From: Deltaproteobacteria bacterium
Lineage (GTDB): Bacteria > Myxococcota_A > UBA9160 > SZUA-336
Assembly (NCBI GenBank): GCA_030665705.1
Contig: DAOUZG010000107.1
Coordinates: forward strand, 1 to 6,567
Length of the DNA: 6,567 bases
Direction: 5' to 3'
In this document: piece after piece, positions 1 through 6,470 of the stretch
Layout: each line of letters begins with the position of its first letter
Position numbering within the stretch: the first letter of the stretch is position 1
Made by a program: the position numbers and the translations under genes
The notes under the pieces: model-generated
What the model saw: only the letters and a program-made list of their open reading frames with translations
Told to the model about the DNA's origin: nothing
Database searches by the model: none

Positions 1-1179
1 GCCATGGAGCTCGACGTAGACGTCGACGCCGTCCCGGAGGGAACGGTGGTCTTTGCACCGGAGCCCCTCCTGCGAATTCAGGGCCCGCTTATCCAGTGCC
101 AGATCCTGGAGACGGCGCTGCTGAACCTCCTCAACTTCCAGACGCTGGTGGCCACGAAAGCCGCCCGCATCTGCCTCGCGGCAGGGGACGACCCGGTCCT
201 CGAGTTCGGACTTCGACGGGCTCAGGGCATCGACGGAGGGATCGCGGCGAGTCGGGCCGCCTACGTGGGTGGGTGTGCGGCCACTTCGAACCTCCTCGCG
301 GGAGAGATCTTCGGAATCCCCGTTCGCGGCACACAGGCGCACAGCTACGTGATGAGCTTCGACGACGAACGGGAGGCGTTCGAGACGTACGGCCGGGCCA
401 TGCCGAACAACTGCATCTTCCTGGTGGACACGTACAACACGCTCAAGGGAGTTCGACACGCCGTTGAAGTTGCGAAGCAGCTCCGACGCGAAGGGATCGA
501 GATGACGGGGATCCGACTCGACTCGGGCGACCTCGCGGAGTTGAGCCAGGAGGCGCGTCGGATGCTGGACAAGGCCGGGTTCCCCCATACGGTCATCGCA
601 GCGAGCAACGAGCTCGACGAGTGGCAGATCGCGAAGCTCAAGGGCCAGGGCGCGACCATCGGACTCTGGGGCGTGGGGACGCGTCTCGCCACCGCCTACG
701 ACCAGCCCGCACTCGACGGCGTCTACAAGCTCGCCGCTATCCGCGGCCCGGGCGAGCCGTGGCGCCACCGCATCAAGCTCTCCGAGGAGGATCCGGCGAA
801 GGGAACCCTGCCCGGCATCCACCAGGCTCGACGATACGCGCTCGACGGGCGCTGGGTCGGCGACGTGATCTACGACGTGGAGCGGAGCAAGAACGGGCCC
901 GAGGAGGTTCGAAAGCTTGCGGACGCCGGGACGTTCGAGCTTCCCGAGGGAGCGTACACGGCCTACGACCTGCTGCTTCCGATCTATCGAGACGGCAAGC
1001 GTGTCTATACCGTCCCCTCGACGGAGGCGGCGCGAAAGCGGGCACTGGAGGAGCTCGATCGCTTGCCCGAAGAGGTTCGGAGCCTGACGGAGCCCGCCTC
1101 CTACCCGCTCGGGATCGACACTCGGGTCCTCGAGCTCCGCGACGCCCTCGCCCAGGAGCACCGTTCCGAGGACGAGTAG
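1..1179 (+). CDS. pncB: Nicotinate phosphoribosyltransferase, 5'-truncated by window edge
   Basis: This enzyme joins nicotinate to PRPP, with ATP hydrolysis, to give nicotinate mononucleotide, the entry step of NAD salvage in the cytoplasm. Counting from the Met codon at base 4, diagnostic family motifs are [13 protein letters not shown] (67-79), GGCAATSN (89-96), [11 protein letters not shown] (104-114, with His113 matching the His that is phosphorylated in the family), IRLDSGDL (170-177, phosphate binding), ASNELDEW (200-207) and [11 protein letters not shown] (223-233). About 390 residues are present, whereas family members usually have about 440-490. The N-terminal tyrosine/nicotinate-binding segment is missing and the frame is open to base 1, so the ATG at base 4 is an internal Met and the true start lies outside the window. 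The stop is TAG at 1177-1179. Nicotinamidase, the preceding step of the pathway, follows after 20 bases. Identity is secure; the gene symbol is given by function, since naming varies (pncB or pncB2). Confidence 0.95.
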   Translation, partial: AMELDVDVDAVPEGTVVFAPEPLLRIQGPLIQCQILETALLNLLNFQTLVATKAARICLAAGDDPVLEFGLRRAQGIDGGIAASRAAYVGGCAATSNLLAGEIFGIPVRGTQAHSYVMSFDDEREAFETYGRAMPNNCIFLVDTYNTLKGVRHAVEVAKQLRREGIEMTGIRLDSGDLAELSQEARRMLDKAGFPHTVIAASNELDEWQIAKLKGQGATIGLWGVGTRLATAYDQPALDGVYKLAAIRGPGEPWRHRIKLSEEDPAKGTLPGIHQARRYALDGRWVGDVIYDVERSKNGPEEVRKLADAGTFELPEGAYTAYDLLLPIYRDGKRVYTVPSTEAARKRALEELDRLPEEVRSLTEPASYPLGIDTRVLELRDALAQEHRSEDE

Positions 1180-1199
1180 GCGCGTACGAGAACGGATCC

Positions 1200-1826
1200 A
1201 TGAAAGCGCTGCTTCTCGTCGACATCCAGAACGACTTCCTCCCCGGCGGAGCCCTGGAGGTGCCCCGGGGGGACGAGGTGATTCCGGTGGCGAGTCGTCT
1301 GGCGCGCTCTGCCGACCTCGTGGTCGCGACGAAGGACTGGCACCCGCCCGACCACAAGAGCTTCGCGCCTAACCACCCGGGGAGGAAGCCGGGGGACGTC
1401 ATCGACCTAAACGGCACCGAGCAGGTGCTCTGGCCTCCCCACTGCGTGCAGCACACTCCCGGATCAGAGCTCGCGCCCGGGCTCGAGACCTCGCAGATCG
1501 CCGAGATCTTCTACAAGGGAATCGACCCCGAGATCGACAGCTACAGTGCGTTCTTCGACAACCGACACCTGCGAGCGACCGGACTCGGCGACTACCTGAG
1601 AGAGCGGGGTGCGGAAGAGATCTTCATCGCCGGGGTCGCAACCGACTACTGCGTCCGGTGGACGGCGCTCGACGCGGTCGAGCTCGGCTTCGACACCGTT
1701 GTCGTTGAGGACGGGTGCCGCGGGATCGATCTCAATCCGGGCGACATCAAGCGGGCGCTCGAGGAGATGCGTCGCGCCGGCGTCCGGATCGTTGGGAGCG
1801 ACTCGCTTCTCGGGGCGGTCGAGTAG
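1200..1826 (+). CDS. pncA: Nicotinamidase (isochorismatase-like hydrolase)
   Basis: The product hydrolyses nicotinamide to nicotinate and ammonia, supplying the substrate of the phosphoribosyltransferase just upstream. It is 208 residues long, close to the E. coli enzyme, and collinear with it from end to end. The Asp-Lys-Cys catalytic triad is visible: Asp8 in LLVDIQNDF, Lys106 in FYKGIDP, and Cys151 in [14 protein letters not shown]. Likely metal ligands are Asp46 and His48 (KDWHPPDH) and His81 (WPPHCVQ). The family signature DSYSAFFDN (113-121) is intact, as is DGCRGI (171-176). The frame stays open far upstream to base 621, but homology begins exactly at the ATG at 1200, which lies 20 bases after the pncB stop. 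No good Shine-Dalgarno sequence precedes it, so translation may depend on coupling to pncB. It is a cytoplasmic enzyme without a signal peptide. Confidence 0.96.
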   Translation: MKALLLVDIQNDFLPGGALEVPRGDEVIPVASRLARSADLVVATKDWHPPDHKSFAPNHPGRKPGDVIDLNGTEQVLWPPHCVQHTPGSELAPGLETSQIAEIFYKGIDPEIDSYSAFFDNRHLRATGLGDYLRERGAEEIFIAGVATDYCVRWTALDAVELGFDTVVVEDGCRGIDLNPGDIKRALEEMRRAGVRIVGSDSLLGAVE

Positions 1827-1882
1827 ACAGCGGCTCGAGGGTTTCGGCTCGCTCCACCAACCGGGGCATTGGGCGAGGGGAA

Positions 1883-2413
1883 ATGACCGAAGTCGATGCA
1901 GGCAGCCGGACCGAGATCGTCGTGGGTGACATCACGAAGCTCGAGGTCGACGCGATCGTCACCGCAGCCAACACCTCCCTTCTGGGAGGAGGCGGGGTGG
2001 ACGGCGCGATCCATCGGGGGGCGGGGCCGGAGCTCCTCGAGGAGTGCCGGGGAATCGGCGGCTGCCCAACGGGAGAGGCTCGGATCACGAAGGGGTATCG
2101 GCTGCCCGCCCGCTACGTGGTCCACACCGTCGGACCGATCTACCGCGACGGACGACACGGGGAGCCCGAGCTTCTGGCTTCGTGCTATCGGGAGTCGCTT
2201 CGCCTGGCAGCGGGACACGGGATCGAACGGATCGCCTTCCCGTCCATCAGCACGGGTGCGTACGGGTACCCGATCCGCGACGCGGCCCGGATCGCGATCG
2301 ATTCGGTTCAGGAGTGGTTGGAAGCGAACGAGCTCCCCCGCAGGGTCCTGCTCTGCTGCTTCGCCGAGGGGGACGCCCGGTTCTACCGAGAGCTGCTCTC
2401 CGGCTCCTCGTGA
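1883..2413 (+). CDS. Macro domain protein, O-acetyl-ADP-ribose deacetylase / ADP-ribosyl hydrolase type
   Basis: This 176-residue protein is a single macro domain resembling E. coli YmdB throughout. Such proteins bind ADP-ribose; relatives deacetylate O-acetyl-ADP-ribose made by sirtuins or remove ADP-ribose from proteins. Visible motifs are [12 protein letters not shown] (15-26), the ligand loop [15 protein letters not shown] (34-48), CPTGEARIT (61-69), VVHTVGP (79-85) and the phosphate loop [10 protein letters not shown] (121-130). Asn30 and Asp40, matching the YmdB catalytic positions Asn25 and Asp35, are present. The first Asn of the usual NAAN motif is replaced by Thr27 (TAAN). The ATG at 1883 was chosen because homology starts there and GAGGGG lies 2 bases upstream, a close but usable ribosome binding site. 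It follows the NAD salvage genes on the same strand after 56 bases, which suggests a role in handling NAD-derived ADP-ribose compounds. The exact substrate is not decided by sequence. Confidence 0.92.
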   Translation: MTEVDAGSRTEIVVGDITKLEVDAIVTAANTSLLGGGGVDGAIHRGAGPELLEECRGIGGCPTGEARITKGYRLPARYVVHTVGPIYRDGRHGEPELLASCYRESLRLAAGHGIERIAFPSISTGAYGYPIRDAARIAIDSVQEWLEANELPRRVLLCCFAEGDARFYRELLSGSS

Positions 2414-2502
2414 GGGGCGGCCCCGGAAACTCAGCGGGGGCTCCCTCCCCCGGGTCGGAAACGGCCGCTGCCCGCTGGGGCACACCTCCCTGGAGGGTGG
2501 AC
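2414..2502 (+). other. Intergenic stretch with two all-GC hairpins
   Basis: This 89-base gap separates the macro gene from the FAD enzyme. Directly after the macro stop, GGGG (2414-2417) pairs with CCCC (2421-2424) across a 3-base loop. A second perfect 6-pair stem follows: CGGGGG (2435-2440) with CCCCCG (2447-2452), loop CTCCCT. Neither is followed by a run of T, so a classical intrinsic terminator is not supported. They could slow polymerase, protect the 3' end of the upstream message, or be chance in GC-rich DNA. The last bases hold the ribosome binding site of the next gene. Confidence 0.3.
2492..2496 (+). promoter_or_regulatory. Shine-Dalgarno site GGAGG fixing a GTG start
   Basis: GGAGG lies exactly 6 bases before the GTG at 2503. 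The reading frame is open far upstream (to 2044, inside the macro gene), so this site is the main evidence for the start of the FAD enzyme. A second in-frame GTG at 2497 touches the site directly and is therefore a poor candidate. Confidence 0.65.
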
Positions 2503-3567
2503 GTGAGTCTCCCCTCCACCGAGCCGCCTCGGTCGTGTGACCTCGCGGTCGTTGGAGCGGGGCTCACGGGCCTGGCCTGTGGGGTCGTGGGAGCGCGACG
2601 AGGCTTCAGCGTGGCCGTGCTCGAGGCTGGGCGGGTGGGGGCGGGGTCGAGCGGCCGCACCGGTGGCGTCGTTCTGGAGGAGACCGCGGCGGGACCACTC
2701 GAGGGGGTGACGGCTTGCCTCCCGGCTCTCGGGCAGACCGTGCGGGCGCTCGGGATTGAGTGCGACCTCCGGATCGGGGGGTGCTGGGAGCTCGTCCACA
2801 AGGCGGACCGAGAATCCGGAGAGCCCGGGTGGATGGATGGAGGGAAGCGCGTCGTGGTCGGGGAAGTCGTGCCGGGCGGCACGCTCGATCCGGGGAGGCT
2901 TCTTTCGGGCCTCGCGCGCGCCGTGATCGACGCAGGGGGATCCATCGTCGAGGGAAGCGCCGTCCGGGCGATCCATCCCGGGCCCCCCGTGACGCTCGAG
3001 CTCTCGAGGGGAACCCTCGTGGCCCAACACGTGGTCCTCGCCCTAAACGCCTTCACGCAGAACCTCGTCCCCGAGCTCGAGGAGATCCACCCGGCCCTCA
3101 CCCTGGCACTCTGCACCGAGCCGCTTGATCCGGAGACGATCTCGGCAATCGGCCTCGGGCAGGGGACCCCCTTCTACACCGCCGACCTCCCGTACCTGTG
3201 GGGGAGCCCCCTGCCGGATGGACGCGTCATTTTCGGGAGCGGGCTCGCCTTCGACCCGAGTGACGACCTCTCTCGGATCGACGTCCGTGAGGGAGATGCC
3301 GCAGCGGTCCTCGGGAGTCTCGAGGAGCGGGTGCGGCGGCTGCACCCTCTGCTCGTCGACGTCCGGATCTCCACGCGCTGGGGTGGGCCGGTCGCGTTCT
3401 CCCGGGATCGCCGGCCGTTTCTCGCCCCTCTCACGCGTGCGCCGCACGTGCTTGTCACGGGGGCGTACGCGGGGCACGGCATCGCGCTCGGCGTACGCAT
3501 CGGTGAGCTTGCGGCCGAGTGGATTGCGGGGGAGGTCCAGCTTCCCCCCTGGGCGCAGGAGGTCTAG
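2503..3567 (+). CDS. FAD-dependent oxidoreductase, D-amino-acid-oxidase (DAO) superfamily
   Basis: The product has 354 residues and belongs to the DAO-type flavoenzymes (glycine/sarcosine oxidase, DadA, gamma-glutamylputrescine oxidase relatives), which oxidise amines or amino acids at FAD. The N-terminal dinucleotide-binding fold reads DLAVVGAGLTGL (13-24), with the ribose-binding acid Glu41 at the end of the second strand (AVLEAG). The flavin-contacting segment GAGSSGRTGGVV (46-57) corresponds to the usual GASGRNGG. The C-terminal flavin motif is VTGAYAGHGIALGVRIGELAAEWI (318-341 region; key residues GYAGHG-like 320-326). There is no signal peptide or membrane segment. The start is GTG, chosen from the GGAGG site 6 bases upstream and because the FAD motif then starts about 13 residues in, as expected. 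It is on the same strand as the NAD salvage genes but 89 bases away. Its partner is unknown, its substrate cannot be read from the sequence, and its end lies 6 bases from leuD, which runs the other way. Confidence 0.88.
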   Translation: MSLPSTEPPRSCDLAVVGAGLTGLACGVVGARRGFSVAVLEAGRVGAGSSGRTGGVVLEETAAGPLEGVTACLPALGQTVRALGIECDLRIGGCWELVHKADRESGEPGWMDGGKRVVVGEVVPGGTLDPGRLLSGLARAVIDAGGSIVEGSAVRAIHPGPPVTLELSRGTLVAQHVVLALNAFTQNLVPELEEIHPALTLALCTEPLDPETISAIGLGQGTPFYTADLPYLWGSPLPDGRVIFGSGLAFDPSDDLSRIDVREGDAAAVLGSLEERVRRLHPLLVDVRISTRWGGPVAFSRDRRPFLAPLTRAPHVLVTGAYAGHGIALGVRIGELAAEWIAGEVQLPPWAQEV

Positions 3568-3568
3568 C

Positions 3569-3584
3569 CGGGTTTAGAAGCCCG
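3569..3584. terminator. Short hairpin at the convergent gene junction, possible weak terminator
   Basis: Read on the plus strand, CGGGTT (3569-3574) can pair with AGCCCG (3579-3584) around a TAGA loop, five Watson-Crick pairs and one G-T pair. It spans the 6-base gap between the two convergent genes and includes the leuD stop codon (TAA, 3576-3574). There is no T-run on either side, so if it ends transcription it does so weakly or with help. Read on the minus strand the G-T pair becomes C-A, leaving a poorer stem. Confidence 0.3.
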
Positions 3585-4179
3585 TCAGGTAGGGGAGGCG
3601 GAGCGCGGTCTCCTCGATCGCGTCTCTTGCGACGAGGAGCGTGCGTGTTGCGTCCCACGTCCCCTCGAGGAGCTGGCCGAGGGCCCAGTCCGGAATCTCG
3701 ATGGAGAGCGTCCCCCCGCGAAACCGGAGGGTTCGCGTTGCGAGGTCGAGCTCGAGCGGCTGGTCGGGATCGAGCTCCACGGCGTCCATGAGGCGGTAGA
3801 CGTCGTCACGCGGCGCCGTGACGCCCGGAATCCCGAGGGCAATGCAGTTCCCGAAGAAAATCTCCGCGAACGATTCGCCCACGATTGCGCGGATCCCCCA
3901 GCGGCCGAGGGCCTGCGGGGCGTGCTCCCGTGAGCTTCCGCAGCCGAAGTTGCGGTTCACGACGAGGATCGAGGCGCCCGCAAAGCGGGGAGAATCGAAC
4001 GGGTGCCCCTTCGGCCGCCCCTCCGGATCCCTGCGCACGTCGGCAAAGGCGTGCTCCTCGAGCCCATCGAAGGTGACCGTCTTCATGAACCGCGCCGGGA
4101 TGATCGTGTCGGTGTCGATGTTGTCGCCCCGAACCACGATGCCGCGCCCCAACACGCTCTCGACCCGCTCAAGCCCCAC
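3574..4179 (-). CDS. leuD: 3-isopropylmalate dehydratase small subunit
   Basis: This is the small (swivelling) subunit of isopropylmalate isomerase, which with LeuC interconverts 2- and 3-isopropylmalate in leucine biosynthesis. From the chosen GTG it is 201 residues, the long proteobacterial-type length, and collinear with E. coli LeuD. Signatures are GDNIDTDTIIPARF (18-31), NFGCGSSREHAPQAL (77-91) and ESFAEIFFGN (102-111). Two GTG starts compete. The one at 4179 has GAGGGGG six bases upstream and places the DTD motif at residues 22-24, as in E. coli. The one at 4194 overlaps the leuC stop as GTGA but lacks a ribosome binding site and adds 5 residues. An open frame running on to 4371 lies inside leuC and is not conserved. 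Either start implies translational coupling to leuC. Homoaconitase-like relatives are an alternative, but size and pairing favour LeuD. Confidence 0.95.
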   Translation of the reverse strand: MGLERVESVLGRGIVVRGDNIDTDTIIPARFMKTVTFDGLEEHAFADVRRDPEGRPKGHPFDSPRFAGASILVVNRNFGCGSSREHAPQALGRWGIRAIVGESFAEIFFGNCIALGIPGVTAPRDDVYRLMDAVELDPDQPLELDLATRTLRFRGGTLSIEIPDWALGQLLEGTWDATRTLLVARDAIEETALRLPYLTGF

Positions 4180-4185
4180 TGCGCG

Positions 4186-4192
4186 CCCCCTC
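4186..4192 (-). promoter_or_regulatory. Ribosome binding site for leuD, embedded in the leuC stop
   Basis: On the minus strand GAGGGGG begins within the TGA stop codon of leuC and ends 6 bases before the GTG at 4179. It is the reason for preferring that start to the GTG at 4194. A ribosome finishing leuC would sit on this site, which fits coupled, balanced synthesis of the two subunits. Confidence 0.5.
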
Positions 4193-5594
4193 ACGAAAAG
4201 AGTTTGCGAACGTCGGCGACGCGACCCTCGACGGCGGCCGCGGCAACCATCACCGGGCTCATCAGCAGCGTCCGTCCCATCGGGCTCCCCTGACGGCCCC
4301 GGAAGTTCCGGTTGGAGCTCGATGCGCAGACCTCTCGTCCCACGAGCTTGTCCGGGTTCATCGCCAGACACATCGAGCAGCCGGGCTCACGCCACTGAAA
4401 GCCTGCTGCTACGAAAACCTCATGAAGACCCTCGGCTTCGGCCTCCCGCTTCACCGAGTCCGAGCCGGGGACGACGAGGGCGCGCACGCCCGGAGCGACC
4501 CGGCGCCCATGGACCACGCGTGCCGCCTCTCGTAGATCCGACAGGCGCCCGTTCGTGCACGACCCGATGAAGGCGACGTCGATGCGCGTCCCCTCGATCG
4601 GCTCCCCGGGATGGAGGTCCATGTAGGCAAAGGCCTGCTCGGCCGCCGAGTGATCCTCTTCTTCGAGCTCCTCGAATCGCGGGATCCGCTCGTCGACCCC
4701 GATTGCCTGCCCCGGGTTGGTTCCCCAGGTGACCGTCGGAGCGATGGCGCCCCCATCGAGCTCCACCTGGTCGGCGTAGCCCGCATCGGGATCGCTCGCG
4801 ATCGACTTCCACCAGGCAACCGCTCGGTCGTAGGCACCGTCGTGCGGGGCGAACCGTCGCCCGCGCAGGTACTCGAAGGTTGTCTCATCGGGGTTGACGT
4901 ATCCCACGCGCGCCCCGCCCTCGATCGACATGTTGCACAGCGTCATGCGCTCCTCCATCGAGAAGCGCTCGACCACCGGCCCACCGTACTCGTAGGCGAA
5001 GCCCACACCCCCCTTGACCCCGAGGGTCCGGATAATGTGGAGGATCACGTCTTTCGCGTAGACACCCCGGGGCAGCTCCCCGGTCACCCGGATGCGTCGG
5101 ACACGCGGGCGCTGCATCGCGAGGCACTGGGAGGCGAGCAAATCGCGGACCTGGGTCGTCCCGACCCCGAAGGCAATGGCGCCGAACGCCCCGTGGGTGG
5201 AGGTGTGGCTGTCGCCGCAGGCAATTGTCATCCCCGGCTGCGTCAGGCCGAGCTCCGGGCCGACGACGTGGACGATCCCCTGGTCTCCCGAGCCGAGGTG
5301 AAACAGCTCGATCCCGAACTCCTCGCAGCTCCGCTCCAGGGCCTGGAACATCTGCTCCGCGAGCGGATCGGCGAGCGGCCGAGCCCGAAGGTCTGTCGGA
5401 ACGATGTGGTCGACCGTGGCGAACGTTTGCTCGGGCGCCAGCACCGTCAGTCCCGACTCCCGCAGGCTCTGAAACGCCTGGGGAGAGGTGACCTCGTGGA
5501 TGAGGTGGAGCCCGATGAAGAGCTGCGCATGGCCGCTCGGGAGCTCGCGGACGGTGTGCAGGTCCCAGACCTTATCCAGAAGGGGCTTTCCCAT
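4191..5594 (-). CDS. leuC: 3-isopropylmalate dehydratase large subunit
   Basis: This is the catalytic iron-sulfur subunit of isopropylmalate isomerase (aconitase superfamily), which acts in the cytoplasm with LeuD. The product has 467 residues, against 466 in E. coli, and aligns along its full length. Visible motifs are [12 protein letters not shown] (30-41), [14 protein letters not shown] (126-139), [12 protein letters not shown] (217-228), PDETTF (235-240), VTWGTNPGQ (288-296), FIGSCTNGR (342-350), [10 protein letters not shown] (404-413) and [13 protein letters not shown] (424-436). Cys346, Cys406 and Cys409 match the three ligands of the 4Fe-4S cluster, so the enzyme looks active. The ATG at 5594 fits the conserved N-terminus; only weak purine-rich sequence (GAAGAGTAGG) precedes it. 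Its stop overlaps the alternative leuD start. No leuB or leuA is visible nearby, so the rest of the pathway lies elsewhere. Related homoaconitases exist, but this length and these motifs are typical of LeuC. Confidence 0.97.
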   Translation of the reverse strand: MGKPLLDKVWDLHTVRELPSGHAQLFIGLHLIHEVTSPQAFQSLRESGLTVLAPEQTFATVDHIVPTDLRARPLADPLAEQMFQALERSCEEFGIELFHLGSGDQGIVHVVGPELGLTQPGMTIACGDSHTSTHGAFGAIAFGVGTTQVRDLLASQCLAMQRPRVRRIRVTGELPRGVYAKDVILHIIRTLGVKGGVGFAYEYGGPVVERFSMEERMTLCNMSIEGGARVGYVNPDETTFEYLRGRRFAPHDGAYDRAVAWWKSIASDPDAGYADQVELDGGAIAPTVTWGTNPGQAIGVDERIPRFEELEEEDHSAAEQAFAYMDLHPGEPIEGTRIDVAFIGSCTNGRLSDLREAARVVHGRRVAPGVRALVVPGSDSVKREAEAEGLHEVFVAAGFQWREPGCSMCLAMNPDKLVGREVCASSSNRNFRGRQGSPMGRTLLMSPVMVAAAAVEGRVADVRKLFS

Positions 5595-5622
5595 ACCTAC
5601 TCTTCTACTCTTCCGCGACCCC

Positions 5623-5632
5623 CCACCGGTGG
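5623..5632. promoter_or_regulatory. Perfect palindrome CCACCGGTGG before leuC, possible operator
   Basis: CCACCGGTGG is a perfect 10-base inverted repeat, 28 bases ahead of the leuC start codon and just downstream of the possible -10 element described separately. That position fits a repressor site over the transcription start, but 10-base palindromes also occur by chance and no known regulator is recognised. Confidence 0.25.
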
Positions 5633-5636
5633 TCTC

Positions 5637-5665
5637 TAGGTAGCCGATCGGGAATTCTCAGCCAA
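5637..5665 (-). promoter_or_regulatory. Possible weak sigma-70-type promoter for leuCD
   Basis: On the minus strand TTGGCT (5665-5660) resembles a -35 box at four of six positions and stands 17 bases from TACCTA (5642-5637), which keeps only the opening TA of a -10 box. Spacing is ideal but the -10 is poor. The 117-base gap is the largest non-coding gap on this strand, so a promoter here is reasonable, though read-through from the methyltransferase gene is equally possible because no terminator is seen after it. Confidence 0.2.
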
Positions 5666-5711
5666 CCGCGGGATGCTCGCGCGACGTGCTCAGGCAGGAG
5701 AGAGGTTCGGG

Positions 5712-6470
5712 CTAGAGCTCCGCGAGGACGCGGAAGGGACCGCTGGGGCGGTCGTCGGGCCGGATTGGTTGCGCCGTCCCCAGGTCGTAGTCCTGGATCC
5801 AGCGGATGTTCTCGAAGCCCGCTTCGCACAGAAGCTCCGCAAGGTGGGCCGGAGCGACGTAGCGCCGGTGGGTAACCTTCTCCTCCTCTGGCCCTCCATC
5901 GATCCGGAACATCTGGGTGCGCTGCTCCAGCAGGGGGTTGAGCATCTCGCGCCGGTCGCGGACCTCCAGGCGGTGACCCTGGGAGGTGCGCTCGATCAAG
6001 CGCCAGCGTCCGATCTGATCCGGGGCTACGAAGGAGAGCGGACAGAAACAATCCAGAACGATGATCCCGGGATCGCGCATGGACTGCCGAGCGTGGCGTA
6101 GGAAGAGCCGCTCCTCCTCGAGATCGATCAGGGCGTTAAACGCATAGAGCGTCACGAAGACGGCATGAAAGCGCTCGGGTAACGGGTGATGTATCAGGTC
6201 GTGATCCTGGAGCCGAACCCGGTCAGCGTAGGGCCGGCACCGCTCACGGGCGACGGCCAGGCTCGAGCGCAAGGTCTCCAGCCCCACGACCGCGTGCCCC
6301 GCGCGGGCGAGGTGCTCCGTGACACGACCGGTGCTGCAGCCCACCTCGAGAACGGGCCCGGGATACTTGGCCGCGAGATCCAGATAGATAGGGACGTCTG
6401 CCGTGAAGCCGGTTACGTAGAGATCAAGAAAGCGTGCCTGGTGCCGCGCCGCATACTCTCGGCTCACCAT
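5712..6470 (-). CDS. Class I SAM-dependent methyltransferase, substrate unknown
   Basis: From the ATG at 6470 the product has 252 residues. It carries a Rossmann-type SAM-binding domain: motif I VLEVGCSTGRV (40-50), acidic motif II VVGLE (61-65, Glu65 expected to hold the SAM ribose), and a later strand FHAVFVTLYAFNAL (101-114) followed by IIVLDCF (136-142). The C-terminal half, with a run of strands ending in FRVLAEL, is typical of small-molecule methyltransferases, but no substrate motif is recognised. There is no signal peptide. The start is uncertain. A GTG at 6509 in the same frame has GGAAAG shortly upstream, and the frame is open to the right edge of the window. I prefer 6470 because the 13 extra codons show weaker third-position G/C bias and the family domain needs no more sequence. 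It lies upstream of leuCD on the same strand, with no terminator visible between them. Confidence 0.82.
   Translation of the reverse strand: MVSREYAARHQARFLDLYVTGFTADVPIYLDLAAKYPGPVLEVGCSTGRVTEHLARAGHAVVGLETLRSSLAVARERCRPYADRVRLQDHDLIHHPLPERFHAVFVTLYAFNALIDLEEERLFLRHARQSMRDPGIIVLDCFCPLSFVAPDQIGRWRLIERTSQGHRLEVRDRREMLNPLLEQRTQMFRIDGGPEEEKVTHRRYVAPAHLAELLCEAGFENIRWIQDYDLGTAQPIRPDDRPSGPFRVLAEL

Noticed and set aside
4..6. ATG near the left edge as the true start of nicotinate phosphoribosyltransferase
   Set aside because: The frame is open to base 1 and conserved N-terminal family residues are missing, so this is an internal Met in a truncated gene.
621..1199. Open frame extending pncA upstream by 193 codons
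   Set aside because: It lies inside pncB in another frame, is Arg-rich and resembles nothing; nicotinamidase homology starts exactly at 1200.
1646..2485. 279-codon minus-strand frame opposite pncA and the macro gene
   Set aside because: It spans two firmly identified genes on the other strand and its translation resembles no protein family.
2044..2502. Upstream extension of the FAD enzyme through the macro gene
   Set aside because: The sequence is a low-complexity shadow of the macro gene, and a good ribosome binding site marks the GTG at 2503.
2247..3116. 289-codon minus-strand frame opposite the FAD enzyme
   Set aside because: Ser/Arg/Pro-rich shadow of conserved FAD-binding sequence.
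4195..4371. N-terminal extension of leuD inside leuC
   Set aside because: It is Arg/Gly-rich with no similarity to LeuD, and the resulting protein would exceed the family length by about 60 residues.
4611..5639. 342-codon plus-strand frame opposite leuC
   Set aside because: Codon-shadow of a well-supported conserved gene in GC-rich DNA; no recognisable domain or ribosome binding site evidence.
5677..5684. TCGCGCGA palindrome downstream of the methyltransferase
   Set aside because: Only 8 bases and built of CG repeats, expected often by chance at this base composition; no stem of terminator size forms.
5595..5711. T-box or leucine leader-peptide attenuator ahead of leuC
   Set aside because: The gap is only 117 bases, and I see no run of Leu codons in a short frame, no terminator with a T-run and no T-box consensus.
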